A stretch of DNA of 64,000 nucleotides. It comes from Luteolibacter arcticus. GTDB lineage: Bacteria; Verrucomicrobiota; Verrucomicrobiia; Verrucomicrobiales; Akkermansiaceae. Position numbers and translations under genes: made by a program. Below, piece after piece: positions 16,801 to 25,602 of the stretch (positions are counted from its first letter, which is position 1; each line of letters opens with the position of its first letter). Where the stretch lies: NCBI RefSeq assembly GCF_025950235.1, contig NZ_JAPDDT010000011.1, forward strand, positions 1 through 64,000, given 5' to 3'. The notes below the pieces were generated by a model. That model had not been told where the DNA came from, searched no databases, and saw only the letters and a list, made by a program, of their open reading frames with translations.

Positions 16801-19800
16801 ATCGGCGAGCGAGGCGACGGCGAGGACGCCGCCGGTGATGGTGGTGGCGCCGGTGTAGTCGTTGGCGGTATTGATCGTGAGCGTGCCGCTACCGGATTTG
16901 GCAAGGCCGCCGCTGCCGCTGATGGAGCCGCTGCCGGAGAGGGTGTAATTCGTAGTGGCATTGACCGTGACGCTGGCTACGGGCAGCGCGCCGGAGAGGG
17001 TGGCGGTGGCGTTTGCCGCGCCAGTGGCATCGAAGGTCACGGCGTCGCCGGAAACGAAGATGTCGGGCGAGCCGGCATTGAGCCAGTTCTGGCTCGCGGC
17101 CAGATCCCAGACAGCGCCAGAGCCGCGCCAAACAATGGCCTCCGGGACGCGAGTGACGGGGACGGTCAAGGTAACCGAACCGGCGGCGGCGGAAAGCGAG
17201 TAGGGCGTGCCGGGCGGGACGGTGACGTCGAAATTCGCGGCGCTGCCAGTGAGGCTGCCGGTGTAGGTCACCAGCGTGTAGGTGCCCGCGGGGACGGTGC
17301 CATTGAGCGCCTTGATCACGATGCCGACCTTGCCGCTGACGGAGAGATTCCCGGTGATGGCGATGCGGTCGCTGGTGGCGGGGTTGCCCGGGTTGTTAGA
17401 AAGATCGAAGGCGAGGCAGGAGCCATCCTGCGCGGTGAGTCCGCTGCCGAGGGTGACGGTGCCCGCGCTGCCCATGCCAGAGCCGGGAGTGATCGCACCG
17501 CGATAGCCAAGGGTGACAGCCTGGCTGAAGGTGCCGGTGCCGCCGATGCGGCCACCTGTTAGGCCGGCGGCAGCGGGTCCGCCGTAAGTGCCGCCCCAGA
17601 CGGTGATGGGGCTGTTAGAAAGCGTGCCATTCAGGATCAGCGCGCCATCCCAGATGGTGGTGGTGCCGGTGAAGGCGTGGCTGCCGGAGAGGGTCAGCGA
17701 GCCCTGGCCGGATTTAACGAGCTTCATCGTGCCCGCGAGCGAGCCGAGCGCGCCATCGAAGGTCTGGTCCTTCGGCGAATAGACGGTGAGATCCTTGGGC
17801 GAGAGCGTGCCGACGAGGGCGACCGGGGTGGTGGCATTGGCGCCGATGTCGAAGCGGACGGCTTTCCCGGCGGTGAAGGAGGATGCGACGCCATCGTCGC
17901 TCCAACTGGTGGTCACACCCTCATCCCAGGTGCTGCTGCCGGCACCGCCGCGCCAGGTGAGATCGGTGTCCACCATCGGCGGCGGTGGCGGCGCGGTCAT
18001 GCCGGTGCCGAGGTAGTAGTCCACATAGCTGGCCTGCACGTAGCCCTTGGTGGTCGTCTGGCATCGATACTGCGGATTGTGCATCAGGGTGGGGATGCGG
18101 AAGCCGGTGCCATTGCTGGTCTTCGCGGAGTCGGCGCTGCGGACCATGTAGATGCGCAGCTCGGAATTGTCGGTGGCGGCGCAGAGCAGCTCCTCGCGCC
18201 AGTCGCCGAGGATGTCGCCCCAGAATTGCGGCCGGCCCCCGTAGGCGATGTAGTTGTTGTAGGGAGAGTTTGGCGCGGCGGAGTCGCTGTAGAGGCTGAT
18301 CACGCGGCCGCTGCTCCCGTTCGCGGTATTGAACTTGTCGATGCCCGGGCTGGTGGCCGAGCTGCCGATGGTGGAAACGAACTCGCGCACGAGATCGCCG
18401 TCCCACCAGATGGCCTCGGGCGGGAAGGGCCTGTTGGCGTAGTTCAACTGGTTGCCCTTGCAATCGTAGATGCCCGCCATGGTGGAGAACATCTCGCAGC
18501 CCTTCACGGCGGGATCGAAGTCGCCGGCCACGCCGCGGCCGACATCGACCACGCCACCGGCATACCATTTCTTGATCATCGCGCCGGTGCCGGCGTTGTA
18601 GAGCGCGGTGGCGAGACCGCTGCCGTTGTTCTGCTGGATGATGTAGTTCTCCAGTCCCGGGCGATCGGGATCGATGTCTGTCAGGTGGAAGCGGTCGCCG
18701 TGAACGATCTCCGGGATATTGAAAAGCTGGGTGCCATTGTCATCGAGCACGTAGCCGATATCGACGAACTCGTCCTTACCGTCATTGTCCACGTCGGCGA
18801 TGCGGATCTGGTGGCCCTCCGGCGCGTGTAGCGAGCCGCCGTCCACCCATGACCAGAGCTGGTTGATGCTGCCACCCCGCCAATTCCATGCGGTGATGAC
18901 GCCGTGGAAGCTTTCGTCGGACGCGCGGTTCTTCGAGGCCCAGACGACGGACGGGCGCTGTCCATCGAGGTAAAGGATGCCCATGTGACCATTCATCGGG
19001 CCATCGGCGAGGCGGGGATTAGGCACGGTGGCGCGGGCCAGCTCGGCTCCGGTCATGCCATTGATCACGGAGAGGAACTGGACGTTATTCGAAGCGCCGC
19101 CGCTGGCGACCGCGCCGTCGCCGAAGACGACGCCATTCGCGGTGCGGAGCAGGACCTCCGACTTGCCGTCGCCATCCATGTCGTAAACGGTGACATTGTC
19201 GCCGTGGCCGATGCTGATGGAGGATGAGCCTGGCTCGATATTGTATTTGTAGAAGCTGTTAGGTCCGAGATCGATGCGCCAGAGCAAGGTGCCGTCGCGC
19301 TTGTAGGCATCGAGGAACTGGCGGAAGCCCTCGCCGGACTGGCGGTCCACGACGAAGTCGAATTCGCCATCGCCATCGAGATCGCCGACCCAGCAGAATT
19401 TCACATCGAGCGCGCCATCGGGCGTCGGCTGCATGGGCACGGGGACATACTGGCGCGTCGGTGGATTCACCGGCAGTGCGACCGGGGCGGTGGAGGCGTG
19501 GGCCCATGCATCGGGTACCTCCACGCCGCCGATGACCGGCTTCACCGAATACGTGTAGGCGGTGGTGGAGAGGCTGCCCGGTGTATCGACATAGTCGGTA
19601 GTGGCGGTGAGTGGCGAGGCGTTCACCTTCACGGCTGCGCCGCCATTGGCCGAGCGGTAGAGATTGAAGGCGACATCGCGTGGATCATTCCCGAGCAGAC
19701 GCCAGCCGACATAGACCTGCGTGCTGCTGCTGCGCAGGGCGACGAGTCCGCGGCCGAGGCTTTCCATCTGGCGCTGGGCCAGGACGGTGTCGAGGCAGAG

Positions 19801-19851
19801 CGACGACACGAGGCATAAGCAAACGACCGGAAGAAGACGCGGGCGGATCAT
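13846..19851 (-). CDS. Rhamnogalacturonan lyase (PL11) fused to autotransporter-type beta-strand repeats
   Basis: 2001 residues from the ATG at 19851 (signal peptide MIRPRLLPVVCLCLVSSLCL). Residues about 25-615 are a complete PL11 lyase: QMESLGRGLVAL, FCWVGDLDGDGEFDFVVDR, VYDMDGDGKSEVLLRTANG, GPMNGHMGILYLDG and a C-terminal YRCQTTTKGYVQ. PL11 cuts the RG-I backbone between rhamnose and galacturonate by beta-elimination, with calcium. About 620-1885 are many passenger-type repeats of the form LTKSGSGTL..TYTGATTI..GTL. No autotransporter barrel follows. The last 110 residues hold DPDGDGTDNATEFLLSLDP (calcium-type repeat) and end FYKIAILASP. The repeats would make a long beta-helix holding the lyase away from, or on, the cell surface. 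Most family members are about 600 residues, so this is a large fusion. It is coupled to the downstream fucosidase gene. Confidence 0.92.
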   Translation of the reverse strand: MIRPRLLPVVCLCLVSSLCLDTVLAQRQMESLGRGLVALRSSSTQVYVGWRLLGNDPRDVAFNLYRSANGGAAVKVNASPLTATTDYVDTPGSLSTTAYTYSVKPVIGGVEVPDAWAHASTAPVALPVNPPTRQYVPVPMQPTPDGALDVKFCWVGDLDGDGEFDFVVDRQSGEGFRQFLDAYKRDGTLLWRIDLGPNSFYKYNIEPGSSSISIGHGDNVTVYDMDGDGKSEVLLRTANGVVFGDGAVASGGASNNVQFLSVINGMTGAELARATVPNPRLADGPMNGHMGILYLDGQRPSVVWASKNRASDESFHGVITAWNWRGGSINQLWSWVDGGSLHAPEGHQIRIADVDNDGKDEFVDIGYVLDDNGTQLFNIPEIVHGDRFHLTDIDPDRPGLENYIIQQNNGSGLATALYNAGTGAMIKKWYAGGVVDVGRGVAGDFDPAVKGCEMFSTMAGIYDCKGNQLNYANRPFPPEAIWWDGDLVREFVSTIGSSATSPGIDKFNTANGSSGRVISLYSDSAAPNSPYNNYIAYGGRPQFWGDILGDWREELLCAATDNSELRIYMVRSADSAKTSNGTGFRIPTLMHNPQYRCQTTTKGYVQASYVDYYLGTGMTAPPPPPMVDTDLTWRGGAGSSTWDEGVTTSWSDDGVASSFTAGKAVRFDIGANATTPVALVGTLSPKDLTVYSPKDQTFDGALGSLAGTMKLVKSGQGSLTLSGSHAFTGTTTIWDGALILNGTLSNSPITVWGGTYGGPAAAGLTGGRIGGTGTFSQAVTLGYRGAITPGSGMGSAGTVTLGSGLTAQDGSCLAFDLSNNPGNPATSDRIAITGNLSVSGKVGIVIKALNGTVPAGTYTLVTYTGSLTGSAANFDVTVPPGTPYSLSAAAGSVTLTVPVTRVPEAIVWRGSGAVWDLAASQNWLNAGSPDIFVSGDAVTFDATGAANATATLSGALPVASVTVNATTNYTLSGSGSISGSGGLAKSGSGTLTINTANDYTGATTITGGVLAVASLADGGTPSSIGAAGVGASNLVINGGTLRLTGSQTNTNRSMTLGASGGTLDVAANGSSMQISGTITGSGRLTKTGAGTLILANTNTYSGGTTIDGGTIYLAGSNANKNALGGGAVTFNNGTLTMANVQNNDVCNWNLIVPSGMTGRLNADGRCSLTGSLTGSGTFNYYSPYVRSDMKGNWSAFTGQINLATDADGSEMRVTNSFGFGTAALNIGAESYVYYNIGNSNATLDIGELTGDSTTGIGGGPTVGRTTTWRVGGRNTDAIFSGAIVNGTGLTAITKNGTGIWTLAGASTHTGATTVSSGTLRIQGSTTGSAVTVQGGAALGGSGIITGNVSFQSAAILEHGAIGATPLAITGNLTFGTNALVRPVTGITLGPGIYTLLTYSGTLTGTPSLSWQAPPGSTLTASFDLATTGVITMTLAQPPGASDLLWTGNTNSTWDTATANWTDGSGNVIFSAQSTVTFTDSGNATNPVSLALDVEPEEVFVSATKNYTLSGAGRIIGEGTLTKNGSGTLVLSTAHTYTGGTTISGGTLSITNAGALGTGPVTLSGGTWATNALAPQNPILVTAASTVSGGDGGGAHGLRNISGSGILTCNATSVFDFEGDMSGFSGTFALTGVGSFRLFTSTFSGSAAATFDLGNRGLSARQGSAYSLGALKGLTGSFIGMAGNSNAASCTYTIGQANIDSTFAGVIANGSATKLVAITKAGTGSLTLAGTSTYTGATTVNGGRLNVTGSLASTATTVATTGALGGSGSIGGAVTCHGTLAPGTSAGTLALGAGLTLSPTSVLDYELGTVSDRVNVTGNLTLAGTLHVTAGPGFGPGTYTLITYTGTLDDEDGLALGTLPPGYEATVSTATAGQVRLIVTQILTPFEQWQIQHFGSTSDPEAAPPADPDGDGTDNATEFLLSLDPKNGSSSFKATGTHGPGGFTITWPSAVGVQFEVFRSATLEAPWDSIHTTTGTGTTDSFTDTPPPAGNAFYKIAILASP

Positions 19852-19957
19852 GGGTTTTTCCGCTGCGAACAGGGATGGGCACTCTGTTGCAGGATGCACC
19901 AGCTTCGACGATGCCGGCGTCCGGCGTCGATGCCATGAACGGGTTACGCCGGGCAGC

Positions 19958-20650
19958 CTAGGCTCCGGCGCGGTTGTGATATCGTTTCCACAGAAACCCG
20001 ATCACGCCGATGATGAGAAACGCGATGGCGACCGCGATAGGCAGGGGAAAAGGGCGCGCGGCAGGAGTCTGCGCTGGAATCGGGGGTGAAGAAGCGGGTG
20101 CTGCCGGAGGGCTGCTTGCTGCGGGTGCTCCGAGGTCGAATGTGATGCCGGGTTTCTCGCCGGAAATGGAGGTCTTCAGCAGCGGCTCCACGTCGCGCTG
20201 GAACCGCGAGGCGGATTGGTCGAAGACGGCGATGGTGCCGGTATCGAGCTCGCCGAGGAGGGGGAAGAAGGTGGCCTTCACCGCGACGGGCGACGCGGCG
20301 GGACGGGGGAAGTCGAGGGTGAAAGCGGCGTGGTCGTGGAGGTCGTGGACTTCGAAGACGCAGTCGGACTTGGAAGGAGTCAGCGTGGCGCCACCGGCGG
20401 TGACCTCGAAGAGACTCGCAGCAGCGGTGGCGAGCAGGGGCTTGGCGGTGGCTTGGCCCGCTTCATCGGTGGCGGCGGGTGCGCGGTTGCCGAGGATCTT
20501 CCACGCGAAGGGCAGCGAAGTGCGGACCACGATGCGCATGCGGTCCGGGAAGACTCGGACCTCGGTCTCGCTCTCATAGCCGCCGTGGGCGCTGGCGATT
20601 CCCGTGAGGAGGATCAGCGCGGCGCAGAGGGCTTGGAGGAAAGCGGGCAT
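19958..20650 (-). CDS. Exported protein with C-terminal membrane anchor, unknown function
   Basis: 230 residues with a signal peptide (MPAFLQALCAALILLTGIASA) followed by HGGYESETEVRVFP. The middle is a predicted beta domain (about 22-165) with His/Asp-rich FEVHDLHDHAAFTLDFP. A low-complexity Pro/Ala linker (about 172-200) leads to one transmembrane helix (AVAIAFLIIGVIGFLW) and a short basic tail, KRYHNRAGA. The topology puts the domain in the periplasm. It lies between the PL1 and PL11 genes on the same strand, with gaps of 80 and 106 bases, so it may belong to the pectin locus, perhaps as a surface or transport accessory. That is inference; I recognise no family. Confidence 0.78.
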   Translation of the reverse strand: MPAFLQALCAALILLTGIASAHGGYESETEVRVFPDRMRIVVRTSLPFAWKILGNRAPAATDEAGQATAKPLLATAAASLFEVTAGGATLTPSKSDCVFEVHDLHDHAAFTLDFPRPAASPVAVKATFFPLLGELDTGTIAVFDQSASRFQRDVEPLLKTSISGEKPGITFDLGAPAASSPPAAPASSPPIPAQTPAARPFPLPIAVAIAFLIIGVIGFLWKRYHNRAGA

Positions 20651-20678
20651 GGAGGTGGATGGAGGGGGCGGGGCGCGG

Positions 20679-20710
20679 GGACCGTTCCGCGCTTTTACCA
20701 GCGCGCCTAC
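20679..20710. repeat. Hairpin repeat, family B copy 1
   Basis: GGACCGTTCCGCGCTTTTAC followed by CAGCGCGCCTACG. It matches the copies at 29516-29549 and 31105-31138, whose cores can pair as GCGCTG-TCAC-CAGCGC. A partial family C-like GCCGTTCCGCTACG follows. It sits between two minus-strand pectin genes. Confidence 0.65.
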
Positions 20711-20730
20711 GCAGCCGTTCCGCTACGCGG

Positions 20731-23700
20731 CTACGGAGTGAACTCGATCTTGTAGAAGGCCTTCTCGAAGGAAGCGGGATCGGTGAAAGAGGCGGTGTTG
20801 CCCGGGCCGCCGGTCACGCTGCCGACGGATTGCCAGTCGGGGCTGAGGGTGACGCTGCGCTTCACGGTGAAGACGATGCCACTGGAACTCGGCCAGGTGA
20901 TGGTGCGGCCGGCGAAGTTGGCCTTGAAGGCGCTGGCTCCGCTCGATGGGTCGAGGCCGAGGCGGTGCTCGACGAGGTTCGAGGTGCCGTCGCTGTCCTT
21001 GTCGCCGGTGGCGGTCTGGGTGAGGCCGCCGAAGTTCGACTGCTCCCAGGAGTCGGGCAGACCGTCTTCGTCGGTGTCGTCGATGACGAGCGCGACTTGT
21101 CCCGCGATGGTGGTGGAAAGGTGGGCCGTGGTGCCGATGGGGATGCCTGTTAGAAGCGCGCTGCCGGACAAGGCGCCGCCATGGGTGAAGAGCGGGTAGC
21201 GGCCGAAGCCAGTGCCGGGAGCGAGGCTGACCTGTACGGTGCCGCCGAGCGCGAGATCGCCTTCCACCGCAATGAGGTCGGAGGAAGTTCCGGCGCGCAG
21301 GCGATTGAGCGAAGTGCTGCCGAGGAATGCGCTGCCTTGGATTGCAAGGGTGCCGGGCGTGCCGGTGACGTGGCCGCGGCCATCGAGCGTGCCGTCTTGG
21401 ACGAAGTCGGAGGCGATGGTGCCGTGGCCATAGAAGGACGCGCCGCTGGCGATTTTCGTGGCGTCGGTGGTGAGGCTGCCGCCTTCAAGCTTGAGGGTGG
21501 CACCGGGCATGACCTGGGTGGCGGTGGCGCTGGTGAAGGTGCCAGTGAGCCTGAGCGTGCCTTGCTCGACATTGGTGCCGCCATTCCATGCGCCACTGCC
21601 GCTCAGCGTCCACGTGCCGCTGCCGGTCTTGATGTAGGTGGTGGCGGTGCCGGTGTTTTGCTCGGAGAGGGTGCCGGCGAAGGTGGCGTCGGTGTTCTTG
21701 CCGCCGATGCGGTAGGTGAGCGCACGGCCGCCGGTGGCGCCTCCTTGAAGGACGGAAAACGGGGTGCCGGAAAGCGCGCCGATCGAAACGGTGGTGCCTT
21801 CACCCTGGGCGAGGGTGCCGGTGTAGTATGTCCAGACCTTGTCGGTGAGCGCGACGGTCGCCTGCGGGAAGCCGGGGAAGCCGTAGCTGGTGCCCATGCG
21901 GAAGTCGCCGCCGCTGCCATCCGTCAGCACATTGATGGTGCCGGTGAAGGCGGACCAATCGGAGAACATCGTGGTGCGAACCCACGGCACGTAGAAGTTC
22001 AGCATGCCGGCACCGGCGAGCGTGCCGTAGAGGTCCACGCGCGAGTCGGCATTGAGTCGGGCGGTAGCCCCGGCGGGGACGACGAGGGCGGCGGTGAAGG
22101 TGTTGTAGGTACTATCGTTGTCGTACATCGACAGCACACCGGCGTTGAGGGTGACGGGGCCGGTGCCGAGTGCGCTGGCATTGGCGGTGTCATTGGCCAG
22201 GGCGACGGTGCCGGCATTCAGCGTGAGGCCGCCCGTGAAGGTATTCGCGGTGGTATTGGCGAAGGTCAGGGTGCCGCTGCCATTCTTGGTCAGCGCGGCA
22301 TTCCCGCCGATGGAGCCGGTGCCGGTGAAGGTGTAGCCGAGCGTGGTGGTGATGGTGGCGGTGCGCGGGGCGACGGTGCCGGAGAGCGCGACGCTGCGGG
22401 TGGTGGCGGTGATGTCGTTCAGCACCACATCATCGTTGTTGTAGAACTTGTCCGGCGAGGCACCGGTCCAATTGCCCGTGGCGGTGGTGTCCCAGGTGCC
22501 GTTGGTGGTACCAGTCCAGGTGAGGGTGGCGGGATTTCCGGTGACGGTCAGCCAGACCTTCGATGGATTCAAGCCCGCGGCGCTGCGGCCGAGCGCAAAG
22601 GTTTGGCGCGAGTCGTTCGGCAGGTTGTGCGTGAGGTTCACGCCGTTGACGGTGCTGTTGGTCGCGCCGGTGATGAGGTCGTAGGTGCCAGCTTGGAGCG
22701 GACCCTGGAGCAGCAGGAATTGGAAGTATTGCGTGCCGGTCAGGGCGAGCGTGCCGCTCATGGCGATGCGGTCGTTCGCTCCGGCGGGCGTATTCGCCAT
22801 GTCGAAGTAGAGCGTGTTGCCATTGAGCGCGAGGCCGCCATTGGCGGTGAAGGTCGCGCCGGTGAAAGGCTCGGTGCCGGGCGAGAGGAATGCCCCCGCG
22901 CTAGCAGTGATCGCGCCTGCGACGGAGCCATCGCCGCCGAGCAGCGCGCCGCTGGCTACGGTGACTGCCGTACTTCCGAGGCTGCCATCGACCAGCAGCC
23001 CGCCCTGGCTCACGGTGGTCGCGCCGGTGTAGCTGCCGGTGCCGGCGAGCGTGAGGGTCCCTGCGCCGGTCTTGGTGATGGAGGTGGTGCCGCCGCCATT
23101 GCCGATGTTTCCGGAGAAGACGGTGGAGCTGCCATTGCCGCCGATCTGGTAGGCCGTGGCGGTGGTGTTGCCGCCGCCGGTCGCGCCGGAGAGCGTGGTG
23201 CTCGCGCCGCCTGCTAGCCCGCCGAACGAAATGGGCGTGGTGACGTTGCTGCGCTTGTTGAGCGAGGTGGTGCCGTTGCCGAGATTGAACGTGGCCGCGG
23301 CGCTGCCGGTGGAGCCGAAGAGGCGCACCCCGCTGTTGCCGGTGAAGGTGAGGGTGCCGGAGTAGCCGCTCATGTCGCCTTCAAGGTCGAAGACGTTGTT
23401 CTGTTGGATCGTCAGCGGACCGTTGCCGGAGAGCGCGCCGAGGCCGTGCGCGCCGCCGCCGTCGCCGCCGGTGATGGTCGCCGGGCCGGCAATTGTGATG
23501 GCGCTGCCGGGAGCATTCGCCCCCATGTTGAGGGTGCCGCCTTCGATGCGCAGGGGGGCACCTCCGAGCGCGGTGCCATTGCCGATGGTGAGTGCGCCGC
23601 TGGCCAAGGTGATGCCGGTGAAGGAATTCCCGCCGGTATTGCCAAGCGTGAGCGTGCCGGTGCCGCGCTTGGTCAAGGGGCCGCTGCTGGCGATCGAGCC

Positions 23701-25602
23701 GGTGCCGGTGGTGGTGTAGTTGCCGGTGGCATCGACATCCATCGAGGTGGGGGAGACGGTGCCGGTGACATTGATGGCAGGGGATTTCGAGCCGCTGTCA
23801 TCGAAGGCCACGCGGTCGCCGAAACTGAACGCGGTGGCGGTGCCGTTCCTCGACCAGTTGTTGGTGGTGGCGTCCCACGCATTCGATGCGAGACCTCCGA
23901 CCCACTTGAGGTCGCGCGGCAGGCCGGCATTCGTCACCAGCAAGGCGCAGGTCTGCGTCCACGAGTGGCCGGCGGCATCGGTCACCATGAAGTCGAAGCG
24001 GGCGCGGCCGACGTGATTGAGATCCGGGGTGAAGGTGACGAGATGATTGCCGGGGCCGCTCTGGGCGATGTCGCCATTGCTGATGTTAGAGACCGTGAAG
24101 ACAGGAGAGCTGGAGAAGCCGGAGGTGAATTTTTTCAAGTCCACCTGCACGCTGGTAGGCACGCTGCTCGGCTCGCTGGCGGTATTCTTCGCGACGGTGC
24201 CGTGAGGGATGGCGAGGAAGTGCAGGTATTCCTCCAAGCGAGTGTAGCCGGCCGGTGTGCCCCCGGGCATGAAGGTGGTACCGGTGAGGAGGCCGCCGCT
24301 ATTAGGAAGGGCGGTATTGTGATCCTGCAGCGCGGGATTCCAGCCGAGCGCGCTCTCGTAATAGTCCGGCATGCCGTCGCGATCCAGATCGAGCGGCGCG
24401 GCGGTGGAGTTCAGCGTGCCGATGCCACCATTGCTGACGCCGGCGAGATCGGACTCGCGGGTGATGTGGTTGGCGGTTTGGTTGACCAGGTTCTGGATCA
24501 GGCGGGTGTCCACCTCATCGCGCAGCGGTCGTGCGGGATCGATGTCGAGCCGCAGCGCGCCGGACTTCGAGACGACCTTCTTGAAGGCGACCACCGGATC
24601 ATCGGTGGACACGGGAATGGCACCGGTGTTCGCGAAAGGCGTGAGCGACTTGGCGTAGCGGTTCGCGCCCGCGGGATCGCCTGCCTGGAACTCGGAACCG
24701 GCGACGATGCCGTAGCCCTTGTCGGTGCCATTGAGGATGCCGTCGCCATCGCTGTCGTGGCGGTTGTTAGAAAGATGGACGGAGAAGTTCGGGGCACCAT
24801 TGCGATCCACGGTCGCCTTCTCGAGCGCGCGGGAGCGGGTGTTGCCGGGCGGCGAGAGGAAGTAGTTTCCGATCACGTTGGCCTTCCATGACGCGGGTGT
24901 CTCCGAGTCGCCCATGATGAAGCCGATGTCCCAGTCGAAGGTGACGTTGTTCGTCCACTCTAACAAGCCGGCGGGCCGTGCCTTCGGATTGCGGGTGTGG
25001 TTGTGGGCCCACAGCGAATGGTGGCAGGTCGCGTGATTCTGGTCCCACAGGCCGCCGCACGAGTGCGACTCCAGGCCCCAGGCATTGACGGACCACTGCA
25101 TGGTCACGTTTTCCGGCGGACTGTTGAAGCTGGAGAAGTTCTCGTCGGTCGAGAACTGCATCGAGACCGAATCGAGCACGCTATTGAGCGAGCCACTGTC
25201 GAGGTTCACGCAGTCGCCGCCGCTGCCGCCCTTGCGATGGCGGAAACGCAGGTGGCGCACCACGACATCGTCGCCGGAGATGCGGAAGGTGCCATCGACC
25301 AGACCGACGCCATCACCCGGTGCGGTTTGGCCGGCGATGGTGACCTTCGATCCGGTGAGGCGCAGGCCATTGATGTGAATGTGGCCGCTGACCGCGAAGA
25401 CGATGGTGCGCCCGGCGGTGGGGACCGTCTCGATGCCATTGCGGAATGAGCCTGCGCCCGAGGCATTGAGATTGGTGACGACATAGACGTCGCCGCCGCG
25501 CCCGCCCTTCGCATAGCCACCGTAGCCCTCGGCACCGGGGAATGCGGGAATGGTCTGGCCCGCGGCGCTGCCGATGAGGAGAGGAAGAAGAAGTCGCTTC
25601 AC
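20731..25602 (-). CDS. Pectate lyase family 1 protein with long passenger-type repeat region
   Basis: 1623 residues from a GTG at 25602 (signal peptide MKRLLLPLLIGSAAGQTIPA). Residues about 18-400 form a PL1 right-handed beta-helix: FPGAEGYGGYAKGGRGGDVY, GQTAPGDGVGL, DDVVVRHLRFR, and RNPKARPAG, which contains the RxPxxR active-site pattern. DLDRDGMPDYYESALGWNP is a calcium-type repeat. About 490-600 is Ig-like. About 600-1500 consists of beta-strand repeats (LTKRGTGTLTLGNTGGNSFTG). The C-terminus has SDGTSNLVEHRLGLDPSSG and ends FYKIEFTP. No barrel domain is present. It would cut homogalacturonan by beta-elimination while displayed on a beta-helical stalk, like the PL11 protein. The GTG start overlaps the TGA of the upstream esterase gene (GTGA), so the two are translationally coupled. 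Confidence 0.9.
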   Translation of the reverse strand: MKRLLLPLLIGSAAGQTIPAFPGAEGYGGYAKGGRGGDVYVVTNLNASGAGSFRNGIETVPTAGRTIVFAVSGHIHINGLRLTGSKVTIAGQTAPGDGVGLVDGTFRISGDDVVVRHLRFRHRKGGSGGDCVNLDSGSLNSVLDSVSMQFSTDENFSSFNSPPENVTMQWSVNAWGLESHSCGGLWDQNHATCHHSLWAHNHTRNPKARPAGLLEWTNNVTFDWDIGFIMGDSETPASWKANVIGNYFLSPPGNTRSRALEKATVDRNGAPNFSVHLSNNRHDSDGDGILNGTDKGYGIVAGSEFQAGDPAGANRYAKSLTPFANTGAIPVSTDDPVVAFKKVVSKSGALRLDIDPARPLRDEVDTRLIQNLVNQTANHITRESDLAGVSNGGIGTLNSTAAPLDLDRDGMPDYYESALGWNPALQDHNTALPNSGGLLTGTTFMPGGTPAGYTRLEEYLHFLAIPHGTVAKNTASEPSSVPTSVQVDLKKFTSGFSSSPVFTVSNISNGDIAQSGPGNHLVTFTPDLNHVGRARFDFMVTDAAGHSWTQTCALLVTNAGLPRDLKWVGGLASNAWDATTNNWSRNGTATAFSFGDRVAFDDSGSKSPAINVTGTVSPTSMDVDATGNYTTTGTGSIASSGPLTKRGTGTLTLGNTGGNSFTGITLASGALTIGNGTALGGAPLRIEGGTLNMGANAPGSAITIAGPATITGGDGGGAHGLGALSGNGPLTIQQNNVFDLEGDMSGYSGTLTFTGNSGVRLFGSTGSAAATFNLGNGTTSLNKRSNVTTPISFGGLAGGASTTLSGATGGGNTTATAYQIGGNGSSTVFSGNIGNGGGTTSITKTGAGTLTLAGTGSYTGATTVSQGGLLVDGSLGSTAVTVASGALLGGDGSVAGAITASAGAFLSPGTEPFTGATFTANGGLALNGNTLYFDMANTPAGANDRIAMSGTLALTGTQYFQFLLLQGPLQAGTYDLITGATNSTVNGVNLTHNLPNDSRQTFALGRSAAGLNPSKVWLTVTGNPATLTWTGTTNGTWDTTATGNWTGASPDKFYNNDDVVLNDITATTRSVALSGTVAPRTATITTTLGYTFTGTGSIGGNAALTKNGSGTLTFANTTANTFTGGLTLNAGTVALANDTANASALGTGPVTLNAGVLSMYDNDSTYNTFTAALVVPAGATARLNADSRVDLYGTLAGAGMLNFYVPWVRTTMFSDWSAFTGTINVLTDGSGGDFRMGTSYGFPGFPQATVALTDKVWTYYTGTLAQGEGTTVSIGALSGTPFSVLQGGATGGRALTYRIGGKNTDATFAGTLSEQNTGTATTYIKTGSGTWTLSGSGAWNGGTNVEQGTLRLTGTFTSATATQVMPGATLKLEGGSLTTDATKIASGASFYGHGTIASDFVQDGTLDGRGHVTGTPGTLAIQGSAFLGSTSLNRLRAGTSSDLIAVEGDLALGGTVQVSLAPGTGFGRYPLFTHGGALSGSALLTGIPIGTTAHLSTTIAGQVALVIDDTDEDGLPDSWEQSNFGGLTQTATGDKDSDGTSNLVEHRLGLDPSSGASAFKANFAGRTITWPSSSGIVFTVKRSVTLSPDWQSVGSVTGGPGNTASFTDPASFEKAFYKIEFTP

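Noticed and set aside
15778-17562. 594-residue plus-strand frame inside the PL11 gene
   Set aside because: Antisense to repeats of the passenger region; repetitive GAGG/GDGA-rich sequence with no domain.
14500-17700. Possible CRISPR or tandem DNA repeat array
   Set aside because: The repeats are protein-level, of uneven length and diverged at DNA level; no constant repeat/spacer pattern.
21181-23217. 678-residue plus-strand frame inside the PL1 gene
   Set aside because: Same artefact; antisense to repeat-rich beta-strand coding sequence.
13846-25602. PEP-CTERM sorting tails on the lyases
   Set aside because: The ends are FYKI..., with no PEP motif, transmembrane helix or terminal Arg cluster.
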